A DNA stretch of 64,000 nucleotides from Clostridia bacterium (GTDB lineage: Bacteria; Bacillota; Clostridia; Lachnospirales; Cellulosilyticaceae). Location of the stretch: positions 1 to 64,000 of the forward strand of contig JARBUI010000012.1 of the NCBI GenBank assembly GCA_029239755.1. The letters are read 5' to 3'. The notes under the pieces were generated by a model that was not told the origin of the DNA, made no database searches, and saw nothing but the letters and a program-made list of their open reading frames with translations. The translations under genes were made by a program, and so were the position numbers. This document shows, in pieces, positions 45,001-60,000 of the stretch; positions within the stretch are counted from its first letter, which is position 1, and each line of letters begins with the position of its first letter.

Positions 45001-48000
45001 TTCTCTTCATATTCTGGAACTGAATCTTTAGTTATAAGAAGTCCTTCTGTGTTAAATTCTCTTTGTCCTGGCTGAAGTTCATCTACTTTTATAGCTCCGC
45101 GCCATGCATCATAAGCTATCGCTAAAGAGTATCCGCCTTGTAACCAACCATTGCTTCCAACTGTAGCTGTCATATCTCCTTCTTTAATCATTTTTACTGC
45201 ATCATCAATACCATCTACACCTACAACTTTAATCTTTCCGTTAAGTCCTTTTGCTTTTAAAGCTTGAACTGTACCAAGTGCCATGTTATCATTTGCACAC
45301 CAGATACCATCGATATCATCATATTTTGATAACCAAGTTTCTACTACCTTTAAAGCTTCTTGTGTATCCCAATTTCCTGTTTGATCCTCAACAAGTTCTA
45401 CATCTGGATTTTCTTCAAGAGCTTTTTTAAGACCATCAAATCGATCAGTAGCTGCTGTATTGCCTAACATACCTTGTACTGCTAAAATTTTACCTTTATT
45501 AGGTGTTTCAAAAGCTTTAATCATTTCAATTGTGATATCATAACCTGATTTTTTATTATCTGGTGAATGATGGGATACCCAGTTTTTATAATCTGCAGGC
45601 CCTACGTCATCAGGCTTATTCCATGCAGTTACCATATAAGCACCTGCTTCTTCACATACATCTGCTATTGCAGGAGCTATTGCTGATTCATTAGGGTCTA
45701 CATAAATAATGGCATTTCCATTTGCTTTTGTTACAAATGCTTTAATATCATTAACCTGTTTGTCGTTTGACCCTTCACAAGAAAGCACTTGCATTTCATA
45801 CTCTTGCCCAATAGAATCGAGATACTTACAGAACATATCTCCGCCTTCTTTAATCGTAACAAGATATGGATTTGTTAATGTACGTATAGCTACGCCTACA
45901 TATAACTTTTCTTTTGTTCGGTCTTGAACACTGTCTTCTTCTTTCACTTCCTCTTTTACTTCTTCTTTTGCCTCTTCTTTTGGTGCATCTTGTTTTGTCT
46001 CTGCATCAGCTGTGTCAGTTGTGGTTGGTGTACTTGAACTACAACCAGTTAGTACCATACTTCCTACTAAAGCCGCTAATAATACTCCCCTTAATTTTTT
46101 AAACATAAGTTACCTCCCTAAAATAATAAGTTTTTTATTATAACTTAATCTCCTGGCTACATCATTTTAGAAGATTAAAGTTATTTCAGTTTAAGTTTAT
46201 AATGTAAATATGTAACAATGTAATAATGTGGTAATTAAACATTAATTATTATTTTTAATTCATATTTTTTATTGATTATGAACAAATTATAACGTAATAA
46301 ACTCGTATAAAAAATAAAGTGTTTTTACTTTTTCATTCTATATTGACTTTATTTATTAAAATATTTTAACTTTGCAATAAAAAACACCTGAACAAGAGAC
46401 TTTAGCCTCTCATTCAGGTATCAGTAAATGTTATTAAGTTGGGTCATGCATGTTTTTATATTTTAACGGATTAACACCAGCTATCTTTTTAAAATTATTA
46501 TTAAAATGCTGAAGCGTAGTAAAACCTACCTTCTCTGCAATTTCATACAGCTTTAAATCCGAATTAAGAATCAAATCTTTTGCTTTTTCAATTCTTATAT
46601 TATTAAGATAATCAGTAAAGTTTTCTTTTGTTTCTTGTTTAAAGACTCTGCAAAAATACGCTTTATTGACTCCTAGTTTTTCAGATATACTGCTTAACCC
46701 TATTTTAGAAGCATAATGTTTTTCCATATATGTAATGGCTTCTTTAACATGTTTTGTATAAACAATCTCAGTGTCATCCTGCAAATGGAGTTCTACGGCT
46801 TTTACAAAAATGGCAGACAGCCATTCTCTCATCTCCTGAATGGTTTCAAAGTTATTAATAAAATCTATAGGGATATACTGGCTCAAAAAAACATCTTTAT
46901 AATTTATTTCATTTTTACTGCAGTACTCAAGAAGCACCCCTATAAGCTGCAGGCTGAACTGCTTTAAGTGTTCGTATTTTTGCAGATCTTTGACGCTGCT
47001 GTCATAGATACTCTCTATGATCTCAATAACTTTCTTCGTTTGATTTTCAAATAAAAGTGTTTTTGCTTCTTTTAGACGGTTCTCAAATTCATTATAGTCA
47101 ATAGTCTGATTAAATGATTTTAATTCTCTCATATTATAAAATATAGTTTTTCCTTTTCCTAAAAAAATCTTATATTTTATTAATTTAATAACTTCATTAT
47201 ATCTTTCATTCATTTCTGAGTTCAAACTAAATTTTTGACTTATTCCTATAGTAGCTGTTACATGCCATTCTTCTACTAACCGTCTATGTAATTTGACTGC
47301 AATTTGATAACACGTAGAAATCCATAGAAATTCACTTGCAGTGTCTCCTAGTCCTACAACAGCAATATAAGTTCCTGTTCCATCATAATAGCATTCGCCC
47401 ATATTCTGTTCATTGATAACCTGTTCAATATGCTGAGTAAGCTGATTTCTTCTTTTATCCTGCAAATCTTTATCTGAGTCTTCTAAAAAATTTCTATAGT
47501 CGTCAATGCTTATGCCGAAAATAGTTTTGTATTTTGAGTTTAAATGAAATTTAAAGTGATATTTTTCGCAGTAATGACTTACTTTTTCTTCATTTAATTC
47601 ACAGTGCATAATCTTTTTAAGAATAATGGCCTTATATTCTTCAGCATCACTATCCTCATTATATTGTATAGGATTGATATGTACCTTTCTTTGTCCCTCG
47701 ATTTCATCTTTAACCTTTTCAAGCAGACTATAAAGATCTTGTGCGGTAAGTAAGTCTTTAAGTAAATAATCTGATACGCCGAGTCTAATAGCTTCTTTAG
47801 CATAGTTAAAGTTTTCATGGCATGTTAAAATAACAAACTTTTGATTTTTATTAATATGCCTTATCTTCTTAATTAAATCCAGCCCATCCATTATGGGCAT
47901 TTGAATATCTGTAATAACTAGGTCTGGGGTCAATGCTTTATACTTTTCAAATGCCTCAGATCCATTTTGAGCAAACCCTCCTATTTGAAAACCTGTCTCC

Positions 48001-51000
48001 TCCCAATTAATCAAGTATTTAAAAGTCTCTCTCGCTGGTTCTTCATCGTCAACAATTAATATATTTAACATGTCTTCCTCCTATTATCATAAAGCTTTAT
48101 TTACTAAAAACTTAGTTGACATAAGGAATGCAAAAAACAATCATTGTTCCTCCATCAATGCCACTCTTTATATGAAGCATGTAATAGTCACCAAAATATA
48201 GTTTGAGCCTGTCATTGATATTAGTTAGTCCTATATTACTAAATCCTTTTGTTTTTTTGGTTCTTTTACCACTTAGAATTTCTGAAATACAATTTTCGCT
48301 TATTCCAACACCATTATCTATTACCCTTACTTGAATACAATCATCTTGCTTTAGCATCTCTACTTTTATAATTCCCTCTATTCCCTTTGGTATAATGCCA
48401 TGATAAAGGGCATTTTCAACTAGCGGCTGTAATATAAGCTTCGGTATTTTATAGCTTAATAGTTCTTTATCTACCTGATAAATAATATCATATATGTTCG
48501 AATATCTGCATCTTTGAATCTCTACATATTTTTGGGTAAGATCCAATTCCTCCTCAATCGTTACAAAGTTACTTTCAGTTGATATGCTGGATCTTAATAA
48601 TCTGTCAAAAGATTGAATGAGTTCTCTTAACTTCTCATTGCCGCTTTTCAAAGCTAAAAATGAAAAGGTATTTAAAGTATTATAAATAAAATGTGGATTA
48701 ATTTGAGACTGTAAGAGCTCTAACTGAAAGTGAACTGCTTTTATTTCTGCTTGCTTTTTTTCTGTTTCTTCTTTATAGATATTTTCAATCATCTTTTTAA
48801 GACTTTCGATAGTTTTATTAATCCCACTCACCAGACTCTTAAGCTCATCTTCTGAGTTAACTTTAACCGGATCTGGCCACTCCCCACTCTCCAGTTTTAA
48901 AAGTGCCATATTAATTTTAATAATAGGATCTGTTATAGCCTTTGCAATATAAGAACTTACAATAGAAACAGCTATAATACATATAATTCCTATAAAATAA
49001 ATGAAAGTTGTAATGATTTTTACATCTTTAATAAGCTTTTGATAAGAGATAAGCCCTATAAGTCTCCAATCTGTATTACTGCTAAAATACTTTTCGAAGA
49101 TTAAATACCTTTCCCCCTCTATTATCATAACTTTTCCAAGTCCAAATAAGTTATCTTTTATACTGTTAGATTTAACTTCACTTATAAAATCAAACGGACC
49201 ACTGCTATAGATAACTTTATCATTTCCTGTTACAACATAGGATGCGTCAAATATCTCTCTGCAATAAATCTCTGTATACTCAAAAAACTTATTTGCATCA
49301 ATTCCAATAATTAACACACCTAGATTTTCATAATTTGCTCCTAAAAACTTACTAAAATAATAAATAGTATGATTAAACTTCACATCCCCTTCACCTTCTA
49401 TTGCTTCAAACAAAGCATCAGATGTGCAGAAACTCTCAAAATAGCTGCTCTCCATAAACTCAGTAATATCTTTATTATTTATTATTTTTTGTTGCTGCTT
49501 CTCATTAGCACGTTTAAAATCCAGTACGTTCTGCCTTGAGTCTATCAAAATAGCACTATTTATTAATTCATTTCCCTTTTTATAGTTATCAATCAGAAAA
49601 GAAATTCTTCTTTGTTCTTTTTCTAAATCTATAGATGTACTACTCATCCTATTTTGACTTAGTATTTCAAAAATCTCCCTATCCTTTGTTATTTGCGAGC
49701 ACAAAATTCTTATGACATTAAGTTTTTGATGGATGTCTCTTACAATGGTATTAAGCTTTGGCCGAACTACATTATTTGTCTGTTTAACAAGCTGTAATTC
49801 AAAAAACACCCCCGTACAGCTATTTATAATTAAAATGACACAAACTATAAGTATTGTGAAATATAAAGTTATTCTAATACGTATCTTATTAAACTTTGGC
49901 AGCTTGAGTATCACAAACACCTCCACACACTCTTTATAACTCTATTACTTAAACCATTCCTCTCCATATAGATATTGCCCGATCTCAAGAGCATTCTCCT
50001 TTGTAACGAGGCTTATAGGGCAAAAGTATTGTTTATATATCCCCTCTGTTTCACCTATTATTCCTTTTAGAGCCACAAGTGTAGCTGTTTTCCCTAACTG
50101 TAAGGTATCTTGCCCCATAGTAGCTCCTATACCCCCATCTTTTTTTAAAATATGTTCCAGTACCATCCGATCTGCATCTACAGTATATACCGGTATATGA
50201 TCCATTCGATCAGCTTCTTCAACCGCCTCTGCTGCTCCCACCCCCGCCAGACCAAAGGTTGTGAAAATAGCATCAATAGAACCTTCTTCAGGAAACTTAT
50301 TTAACACATTTTCTATACATTCTTTAGTTCCATTGATTGCGTCTTCTTCATCAACAGGATATTCTGCAACAATATGTATATTAGGCCATTCTTTTAAAAT
50401 AAGCCCCAGCATATTCCTTCTAATGTCAATACTATGCCATCCCGGCGGATAGATAACTACAATATTGCCCTCGCCCTCCATGTTCAGAGCCATCTTCATA
50501 ATTAACATTGAGGCTAAGGAGTAATTATCTGAAGTTACATTAGTCAGTGCAAAAGGTGATGGGATATCAACCGTGACAACACATATCCCATTATCATCTG
50601 CCTTTTTAATGACTTCCTGCAGTGCATTTGAAATGCCTCCTGCTACAATAATCGCATCCACCTTATCTCTAATCGCCTTCTCTATATCATTAACTTGTCT
50701 GTTCCAGTTGCCTTCTGCATTGGTTAGAATCACTTCGGCTCCTACTGATTCTCCTATGTCAATAGCGCTCTGCGACACAAGTTTATTCCAGTCGTTCGTC
50801 ATATGGAAAGAACTAATAAGAATGATTGAGCTGCGTTTTAGTTTCTTTTGAAGTTTCTCTTTTAAATCCGTGATATCTTCTTCCAGAACAGTAAGTTCTG
50901 ACAATGACTGCACGTACTCAAAACCGGTAGAAGTCTTTTTACTTATATCCACAGTAGTATCTACTTCATCACTTTTTTGTTTAGTCGTGAAGTAGTTGTT

Positions 51001-54000
51001 TGCAATTTCTTTAACCTTATCTTGCATGACAATACCAGCACTACTTATTAATAGAAATATTAATACAAAAATAATCATTACTTTTTTAGCACTCATTTTT
51101 ACTTCCCCCTATTTTTATATGTTAATATTTCTCTATCTAAAACCTTCTCCACTCACTTAGTATCTATTTTTTTATGCAAATTTTAAACTTATATGTATAT
51201 AATATCATAATATATGTGAAAACATAATAAATAACCAATCTAAATTATCAGTAAATTTAATATTTCAAATTATCTTTTCTCATTTCCTAATTGCTAAAAA
51301 GATGACAGTTCCTTTTATCATAAAGTAGGTAGTATCTGTCATCTTTTATATGTTTTTATTCTCTTTTAACTTCAAACGAAAATTTGTTTCTGTCTCCTCT
51401 ATAAAATGCCTGCGAATATTCTATAGCTGTCCCATCTAGCAAATATACCTTACTCTCAATGTACTGAATAGCACTTCCTTTTTTTATATTCAAAGCTTCA
51501 GCCTCAATTTCTGTCGCTAAAATAGATTCTATCGATCTCTTTGCACTGGCAATTCTATACGTATAGTCTGTTTCTAGTATATCGTAGAGCGATCTATTCA
51601 TTAGATCTTTCGTTTCAATATCCGGGCATTTATTTTGAGGTAAATACGTTGTCACAAGAACAATGGGATCTTGATCAGCGTACCTTAGACGTGATAACTT
51701 AACGACTTTGCTTTCAATAGGTATACTTAGTGCCTCACTGATTTCTCTATCGCTTTCCATTACAGTAACACTTATTACTTTAGTTGAGGGCGTAAGACCT
51801 TGTTTATGCATTTCACTATAAAAATTATCTAGGCTTGATAAAAATCCCTGCTTAATTTTAGGTTTAGTGATAAAGGTTCCTTTACTCTTAATACGGTATA
51901 AATATCCTTCAACAACTAATTCATTAATAGCTTGCCTTACTGTTGGCCTGCTAACATTAAAATACTCTCCTATCTCCGTTTCTGTAGGAATAGGTTCTTC
52001 TATATTTTTGTGATTAAACTGGATATATTCTAATATTATCTTTTTTAACTGATAATACAGTGGAACAGGAATTGTTTTATCTAAAACATTTTTGCTTGAA
52101 AATAGCATACTATAACCTCTAATCTTCCGAATTAATGTAATAATGTCATTACACGCCTATATTTTAATATAAGTTGTAAGATTAGTCTACTCTTTTTTTA
52201 ATTTATAATGATATTTAAGTGGTTTTATGCCTAACAGTCATCAAAAGACCTCTAAAGTATAATTATCATACATTAGAGGCCCTATCATTATACATCTTAC
52301 TCATTAAAGAATATGATTTTATTAAAACTTAACTCTCTATTTTTAAGTTGATTAAATACATTTAATGCTTCTTCAAGTTTGAATCTGTGAGTAATTAATG
52401 GCTTAACTTTTAGTTGTCCTGTATTGATAAAATCCATTGTTGCTTTCCATTCAATTCCTGGAAAAGGTGCTGAATAACTGTTCCATGAACCAACTAACTC
52501 TAGTTCTCCTCTTACAATTCTTTCAAAACTTTTAGGAGGAAAGATTACATCTTTATGAGCTGTCCCAAGGAGCAGAATTCTGCCGAGATTTTTAGTTACT
52601 CTTAGGCTTTGTTCTTGAGTTATATTAGAGCCTGCTGTTTCTATAGTAACCTCTGCACCTTTTCCGTTTGTAGCTTTTTTTATAGCTTCAACTACATCTT
52701 CTTTCATAGAATTTATTGTTATATCTGCCCCTAATTTTTTTACCTCTTCTAACTTTTCATCTAAAATATCAACTGCAATAACTTTAGTTGCTCCCATAAT
52801 TTTTGAAAACTGTACTGCTATTTGGCCTATAGGACCACAGCCTAAAACAACAACTGTTTCCCCTGGATTCACTTTAACCTTTCGCATACCATGGAGGGTT
52901 ACTGCAGCTGGTTCTACAACTGCACCTTCTTCAAAAGATACACCATATGGCATCTTTAATACATTTATCTCAGGAGCTACAACATATTCTGCAAAAGCTC
53001 CATCCCGTCTTGAGCCAATAAAATCATAATCCTCACACTGGCCATAGTTTCCCCCAGCACAAGATTCACAAGTCATGCATGGAAGCATTGGTGCAACAAC
53101 AACTCTATCTCCTACTTTGAAGTTTTTAACATTTTCCCCTATAGCCTCAATGACTCCACAAAACTCATGTCCTGGTATTGTTGGAAACTTATAGGTTCCT
53201 GTATGCAGCACTCTGTCTAAGTCTGAACCACAGATTCCAGCGGCTTTTATGCTTACAAGTACCTCGTTCGCCTTACTTATTTCAGGCTTTTTTACATCTT
53301 CTATTCTTAAATCCCCAGGTGCATGAAGCACTGCTGCTTTCATATTAGTCATTTTATCATCCCTCCAAATTCTTATAAGTCTTCGCTTACAATGATAGCT
53401 TTTAGACCTGCTCCACTTGCTGCATAAGCAAAGGCTTCTTTTGCATCATCAATTTTAAATCTTCCAGTTACAACTGGTTTCAAATCCATGCGATCTGATG
53501 CAGCAATTTCAATAGAGTTTATAACATGCTGCAAGCTGGAACCTGTTGTCCCTACTACTTTTAACTCTTTATAATGGATAAGATTTGTATTAAGGGTAAC
53601 AAACTCTTTTCCTTTCGGCATGCCGCCAAAAAGACTAATTCTACCGTGGACTGCTGCTATTTCTAAAGCAAGCTGCTGAATAGCCGGTACACTATTTGCT
53701 GTTATGACGATATCTGCTCCAAGTCCATTTGTTTCTTCTAATACTCTTGTTTTTAAATCTTCCGTCTGCGAATTAATAAGTACATCTGCAACGCCAATAG
53801 CTTTTACTTCTTCTAACCTGCTGTCTATAATATCAACCATCATCACTTTTGTTGCACCAGCAATTTTATTAATCATGGCATGAAGTACCCCTATAGGACC
53901 TGCTCCTATAATAACTACACTTTCACCAGGTTTGGTATCTACTGCCTGATAACTGTTATAACAGCAAGATAATGGTTCACATAATGCTGCTTCTTCGAAG

Positions 54001-57000
54001 GACAAACTCTCAGGAATTTTGATCACATTGCCTTCTCTTACAGCCTGAGCAGGCACTTTCATATATTCTGCAAATCCACCATTCCAGCTGATTCCAAAAG
54101 CTTCATAGTCTGTACACAGCTGATTAAACCCTTGTTTACACATTTTACAATGTCCGCATCCAACATTAGGAGGCACGACTACTCTTTCACCCACGTGATA
54201 TCCTTTTACATTAGTGCCTACTTCTGCTATCTCTCCAGCAATTTCATGGCCTAATATTCTCTTATCCCCTTCTGGTATCTTGAAATGACCATATTTATAA
54301 ATGCGAATATCCGTCCCGCACACTGCACACGCCTTTACCTTGATAAGAATCTCATCTTGGTTTATTTGAGGTTTATCCATTTCTTCTATTCTTATATCTT
54401 CAATGCCGTAATAAACTGCTGCTTTCATGTTTGTTCCTCCTTATTTTTGTAGTTCGCTAATTTGCCAAGTCTTTAATCAAAGGATTAATGCATCTCTGTA
54501 CGGCTGATCAGTTCATCTTGTGCTTTCTTGCCCATTTGAACAAAATAAGCACTATATCCTGTTACTCTTACGCATAAATTCTTATATTTTTCTGGTCTCT
54601 TTTGAGCTTCCAGTAAGTCCTCTTTACTTACTACATTAATTTGAACCTGCAGCCCTCTATCTTCAAAGAAGGTTTTGAATGCTGCCTGCAGCACTTCTAA
54701 GCCCTTTTCCCCTTTTACCGCTGATGGGTGTATCCTGATATTTAATGGTCCCCCAGTAATGCGGTTAAATGGTATTTTTGACACTGAATTTAATAGAGCT
54801 GTTAACCCATTTTGATCTGCTCCAAGACTTGGGGATTGATTCTCGCTGATGATATCACACTTTCCTCGTCCATCCGGTGTCGCATCTATTATTTCACCCA
54901 TAGTTGTAAATGCCCTGTCAGAAGACAGCGTTGGAATGAGACTATAGGTGTACTCTTTCTTATTCACACGTTCAATTTCATCACAGTAAATATTAACTAT
55001 CTGCACAGCAAAAGCATCTACCCACTCGATGTCATTTCCAAACTTCTCGCTTTTATTTTTTAGCTTCATCTGCAAATTAGGATTGTTTTGATAATTATTA
55101 TTAAGGGTATCAACTAGTTCCTCCAGTGTAATCGACTTTTCATCAAAAACTAGTTTCTTAACTGCCGCTGCAGAATCAACAACTGTTGCCAGCCCGCTTG
55201 CTTGTGCAATGATGTGATGGTATTTAGTTCCTCCATCATTCCAAGTTATTTGATCTTCTATAGTTCCTTCTAGGAAACAATCTTCAATCCTTATTCGTCC
55301 CTTATTCCACTTCTTTTCCATAGCAAAATCTTTTTCAATAGCCTCTCTGTACTTTTCAAGCAAGAAGCGGACCTGCATTCTATAAGCATTTAAAAGATCA
55401 TCCATGCTTTTCATTTCTTTTACCGGCATAGTCTTTGTTCCTGAATAAGACTGTGTCATAAGACCGATCATTCTGTCTTCCAGAGTATATAACGACTCAT
55501 TACTCTCCTGATTATTATCTTGACTTAATGGATTTTTCCCCTCATTAAGGGCTAAAACTAAAGGAAGTGCCAGGTTAAACCACAATTGGCGAAGCCCGCT
55601 CTGTTTACCTGCAATATGAGGGTCGTTGCAGCCATAGAATCCGTACTCGTAAGCATCTGATTTTTCAATGCCATATTTTTGCAATGCTTCTATCATCGTC
55701 ATGTCATTGTAAATAACTATCGTTGCGTTATCTCTCATGGCATCACAGACTTTATACCAAAACGCATCTTCTATCCCGTCATAATATCTTACTACAACAA
55801 ATGGATTTCTAAGCTTTAAGGCATGGGCTGCTTCAATAAACAAATGAGAGACTTCATTTACCCCTGGCTTATGTCCTTCTAGGAGCCCTCCTATAATAAT
55901 GTAATTAGGATCATCATAGGCTACTTCTAAGCTATATAATACGGCCTCATTTTCCTGTGACATATGATCCGTTGGTGCCATAATTTCATTATTTTTATAA
56001 AAGAATTCAATAATGAGGTTAAGTGCCTCTTTTCTCGTAAGAATTCCTTTTTCTATATCTGCCTTAAAGAAAGGATATAAATACTGATCCATGCGGCCAT
56101 AGTCTAAAACGCCGCAGCCTGCGACCTTCATAAAAACTAAAGTAATAAACCATAGTAACTGAAGCGCTTCATAGAGATTTCTAGGAGCATTATAACTAAT
56201 GTGTCTGCACGCATCTTCCATCCTTCTTAATTCATTTTTTCTAGTTTCACTGCTGCATTTTTCTATTTCTCCCCCGACACATTCAGCATATCTTAAAATA
56301 AATTGGCTGATTGCATCGTAACAGATGATTGCCCCTTCCAAAAACTCTGTTTTACTCATATCATCCGTTTCTTTTATTTGCTGTAAAGATATTTCAGCTT
56401 TTTGTTTAAACTCCCCTAATCCTTTGGTTAGCATATCTTCCCAAAGAAGGCCTATGTGTCCAAAGGAATAAAACCAAGGGGCTCTTCTTTTAAGCCATCC
56501 ATAGGAGTAAAACCAAGAAATTTTTTCTTGTACTTCTTCTAATGGAATGTTCCACCAGTTATCTGTCAGAGCAGCACCAATCTTATATTCCTCATCTGTT
56601 GGTAGTACTTCTTTAACTGATCCAATCAGCTTTTCTTCAGGCTGAATGAATACGGATATATTTTTAAGAATGTATTCCAGTGTTTTCCCATAACGAGGAG
56701 CATAAGAAAGCTCTTCGAATAGTGGCTCACTTTCTATTAAATACTGGATACGCTCATAAAAAGTCAGCCTATAATCCTTATCAAACCATTGTTCGATTTT
56801 ATTTTTTATTCCTTCTGATACCATGATTCTACCTCCCATTACAATAGGCTAAAAGAGTTAAACAATAATTGCTTTTATATTCTTTTTTGTAAAACAATCT
56901 TTTAATGCTGTCATTCTTTCATTTGTTGGCGTTTCGAATACTCTGCTCTCTTTACCAAGATATCTGCTTTTTTCCATACCAAAGCTATGATATGGAAGAA

Positions 57001-60000
57001 GTTCAACTTGTTTTAATCTTCTAAAGCTATTTAAAAAGGTTGCCGTTGCGCTCATGTTTGCGTGTGTATCATTTACTCCCATAATGACTGGAATTCTTAC
57101 AATGATATCCACATCTTCTCTGGATAACTTTTGAGCGTTATCAAGTATCTGCTCATTGCTTACCCCTGTATAGTATTGATGAACCGTATCATCCATACAT
57201 TTTAAATCTAACAGTACTAAATCTGTTACTTGGAATATATCTTTTACCTCATCCCATTTTACGTTAAGGGCTGTATCAAGAGCGTTATGAATACCTTTTT
57301 CTTTTGTCTTTGTAAAAATATCCTTAACCCATTCTTTTTGCAGAAGGGCCTCACCTCCCGAAATAGTTAGTCCTCCTCCAGAGTTCTTATAGTATTTCAG
57401 GTCTTTAAGTGCAATATCCACTATTTCATCTGAATCAATATCCCGTCCAATAAGTTCAAGAGCTCCGTGTAAACATGAATCTGCGCATGCCCCACTTATA
57501 TCGCAATAGTTTCTGTCAAATCTTTTTATTTTATTATCTGTCGTATCACCCAAAGAGGTTGAACAAGCTTTCACACATTTTCCGCACGAAACACAATTTT
57601 GTTCATAGAACATCATTTCTGGTTTTGTATTCTGTGTTTCGGGATTATGACACCACATACACCTTAGGTTGCAGCCTTTTACAAACACGGTTGTTCTGAT
57701 TCCTGGCCCGTCACTAACAGAAAAACGTTGTATTCTGCTGATTAACCCTAACATAATACCCCCCCTTTTCCTAGCTGAGATAATACCTGGTTATTCCTTC
57801 ACAAGTTTATATTTATCCTGCAGCTCTTCAAGAATTAAATCATTAGCCCCAGTCTGATCTTTGAAAATAATAAGGTTATCAACATCACCCTCTACTGGGT
57901 AAGGAATAAAGTGTCTTACGCCTTTATTTAGAACAACACCTTTTGTCCCTTCTAAATAAAATGCTTCTATTTCATCTTCAATAAGCACACCTTTTTTTGC
58001 AACAACAATGATCTGATCTTTACCTCCTAAAGGAATGACAGCTTCCTCAGTATCATTGTGATACTCTAACTTTTCAACAATCAGTTCCCTTGTTTTAGCT
58101 CTAAGAATGTTAACACTTACCCTGTCTATTCCTTCGAAAACTGCAAGGTTTTCCCACCAGCCAAAGTTTGAATCCCCACCGTTTTGCTCAAAATAATCAG
58201 TTGATAAAATAACTCCATATTCTTTAAAATTATCCTGGGTCAATTTTTTAACTTGTAAGTTTTTCATAAATACCCTCCTCACTTTAATGTCTCTAAAATG
58301 CTATTACCCTCTATTGTTTAGCTGATAAATTTTCTTATAGATAGGTTCCATTGTCTGTATCATTTCTAAATACACATTTGCATACTCCTGATAAATCTTT
58401 GTATTTTTCTCATTAGGCTCAATGCAGTTCTTTGTAGTAACAAATGATTTAGCTGTTTGTTCCATATCTTTGTAAATGCCTACTCCGTATCCTGCACATA
58501 TAGCAGAACCTAGTACACCTACTTCAGTTCTTGAAACCTGAACATATGGGATGCCTAAAACATCAGCTTTTATTTGATTAAATAATTGGCTTTTGCTGCC
58601 TCCCCCTATTACTCTTACTTCCTTAAACTGCATATCTTTAAATAATTCTTTTTCAATAGATAAATAGTAATAGTATTCATACGCAATTGCTTCCATCATG
58701 CTTTTATAAAAGTGCTTTCTTTCATGTCCCCAGCTAAAGCCTGCCCAAGTCCCTCTTATTTCATTGTTATAAGGATAGTTTCTGCCTCCTAAATGAGGAA
58801 CAAAAAGAAGTCCGTCAGTGCCTGGCTTTACATCTTTGGCTTCTTCATTAAGCATATTATAGGCTTCTTCTAACTGCTCTTTTGTAGGCTTAACAATGCC
58901 GTCTCTAAACCAGCGCAGGCATAGACCCCCGCCTCCGATATACGCATGAGGAAACCAAAGTCCTTTAGATGCTGCTTTTGGAAACAGCAGTGTTTTATGT
59001 TTTAAATCTGGATTAAACTTATCTACACAGCAGGCAAAAACACTTGCAGTTCCAGCTACATCAACAATAAGCCCTGGTTCAACAAGTCCTGCTCCTAAAA
59101 AGCCGGCTGCCTGATCTCCCATGCCCGCTACTATAGCTGTTCCTGTTGTTAAACCACATGCATTAGCCACATCCTTGGTTAATGTACCTATTACCTTCCA
59201 TGGCTCAACAATCTCGGGCATTTTTGATTCTTCAATATCAAACGCTTTTAAAAGTTTTTCCGACCACTTAGTAGTCGCTGCATCATAGAGTCCAGTGAAA
59301 TGAAGATAGGTGTAATCTATAAATGCATCTTTCCCTTTTAAACCTGCCAATTTCCCTGCTACAAAGGCCGCTGGCTGTATGAACTTATCAATTCTGGCAT
59401 AAGTTTCAGGTTCTTCATTTTTCCACCATAATATTTTTGCACAATGAGCTACTGTTGACGGAAGTCCAGCAGTTCTCATGACTTCTTCTTCAAAGTTTTG
59501 CTTAATATACTCTACATACTTGCTGCAGCGATTATCAAGCCATGAGTCATATCTTGTGACAGGCTCATAGTCAGCGTCGATGCCTAATATACCAGCCATT
59601 TGACCATCAATACAAATCGACTTGACATCTTTAGGATTTATATTTGTTTTGCTTACTATATCTCTAATAGTCTGCACAGTTGTATCGTAAAACTCTTCCG
59701 GGTTCTGTTCTACCCAACCTGGTCTTGGGTAATACAAGTTGCTTTCTATATAACTTTCTGCTAAAAGATTACCTTCTTCATCGAAAATTGCTGCTTTGGT
59801 TCCTGTTGTTCCTATATCTATACCAATTAATGCCTGCATGTATTCACCTCTCTCTTACTTATAAAAACTAGGTAATATTTTTCTTTTAGGAATTTCCAGA
59901 TTTACTTACCCTTGCTGTTTGTGACTGAGCAACAACAACACCTAGTAAAATAGCTCCCATTAAAATATTTTGCCACCATACATTTAAATTACCCTGCATA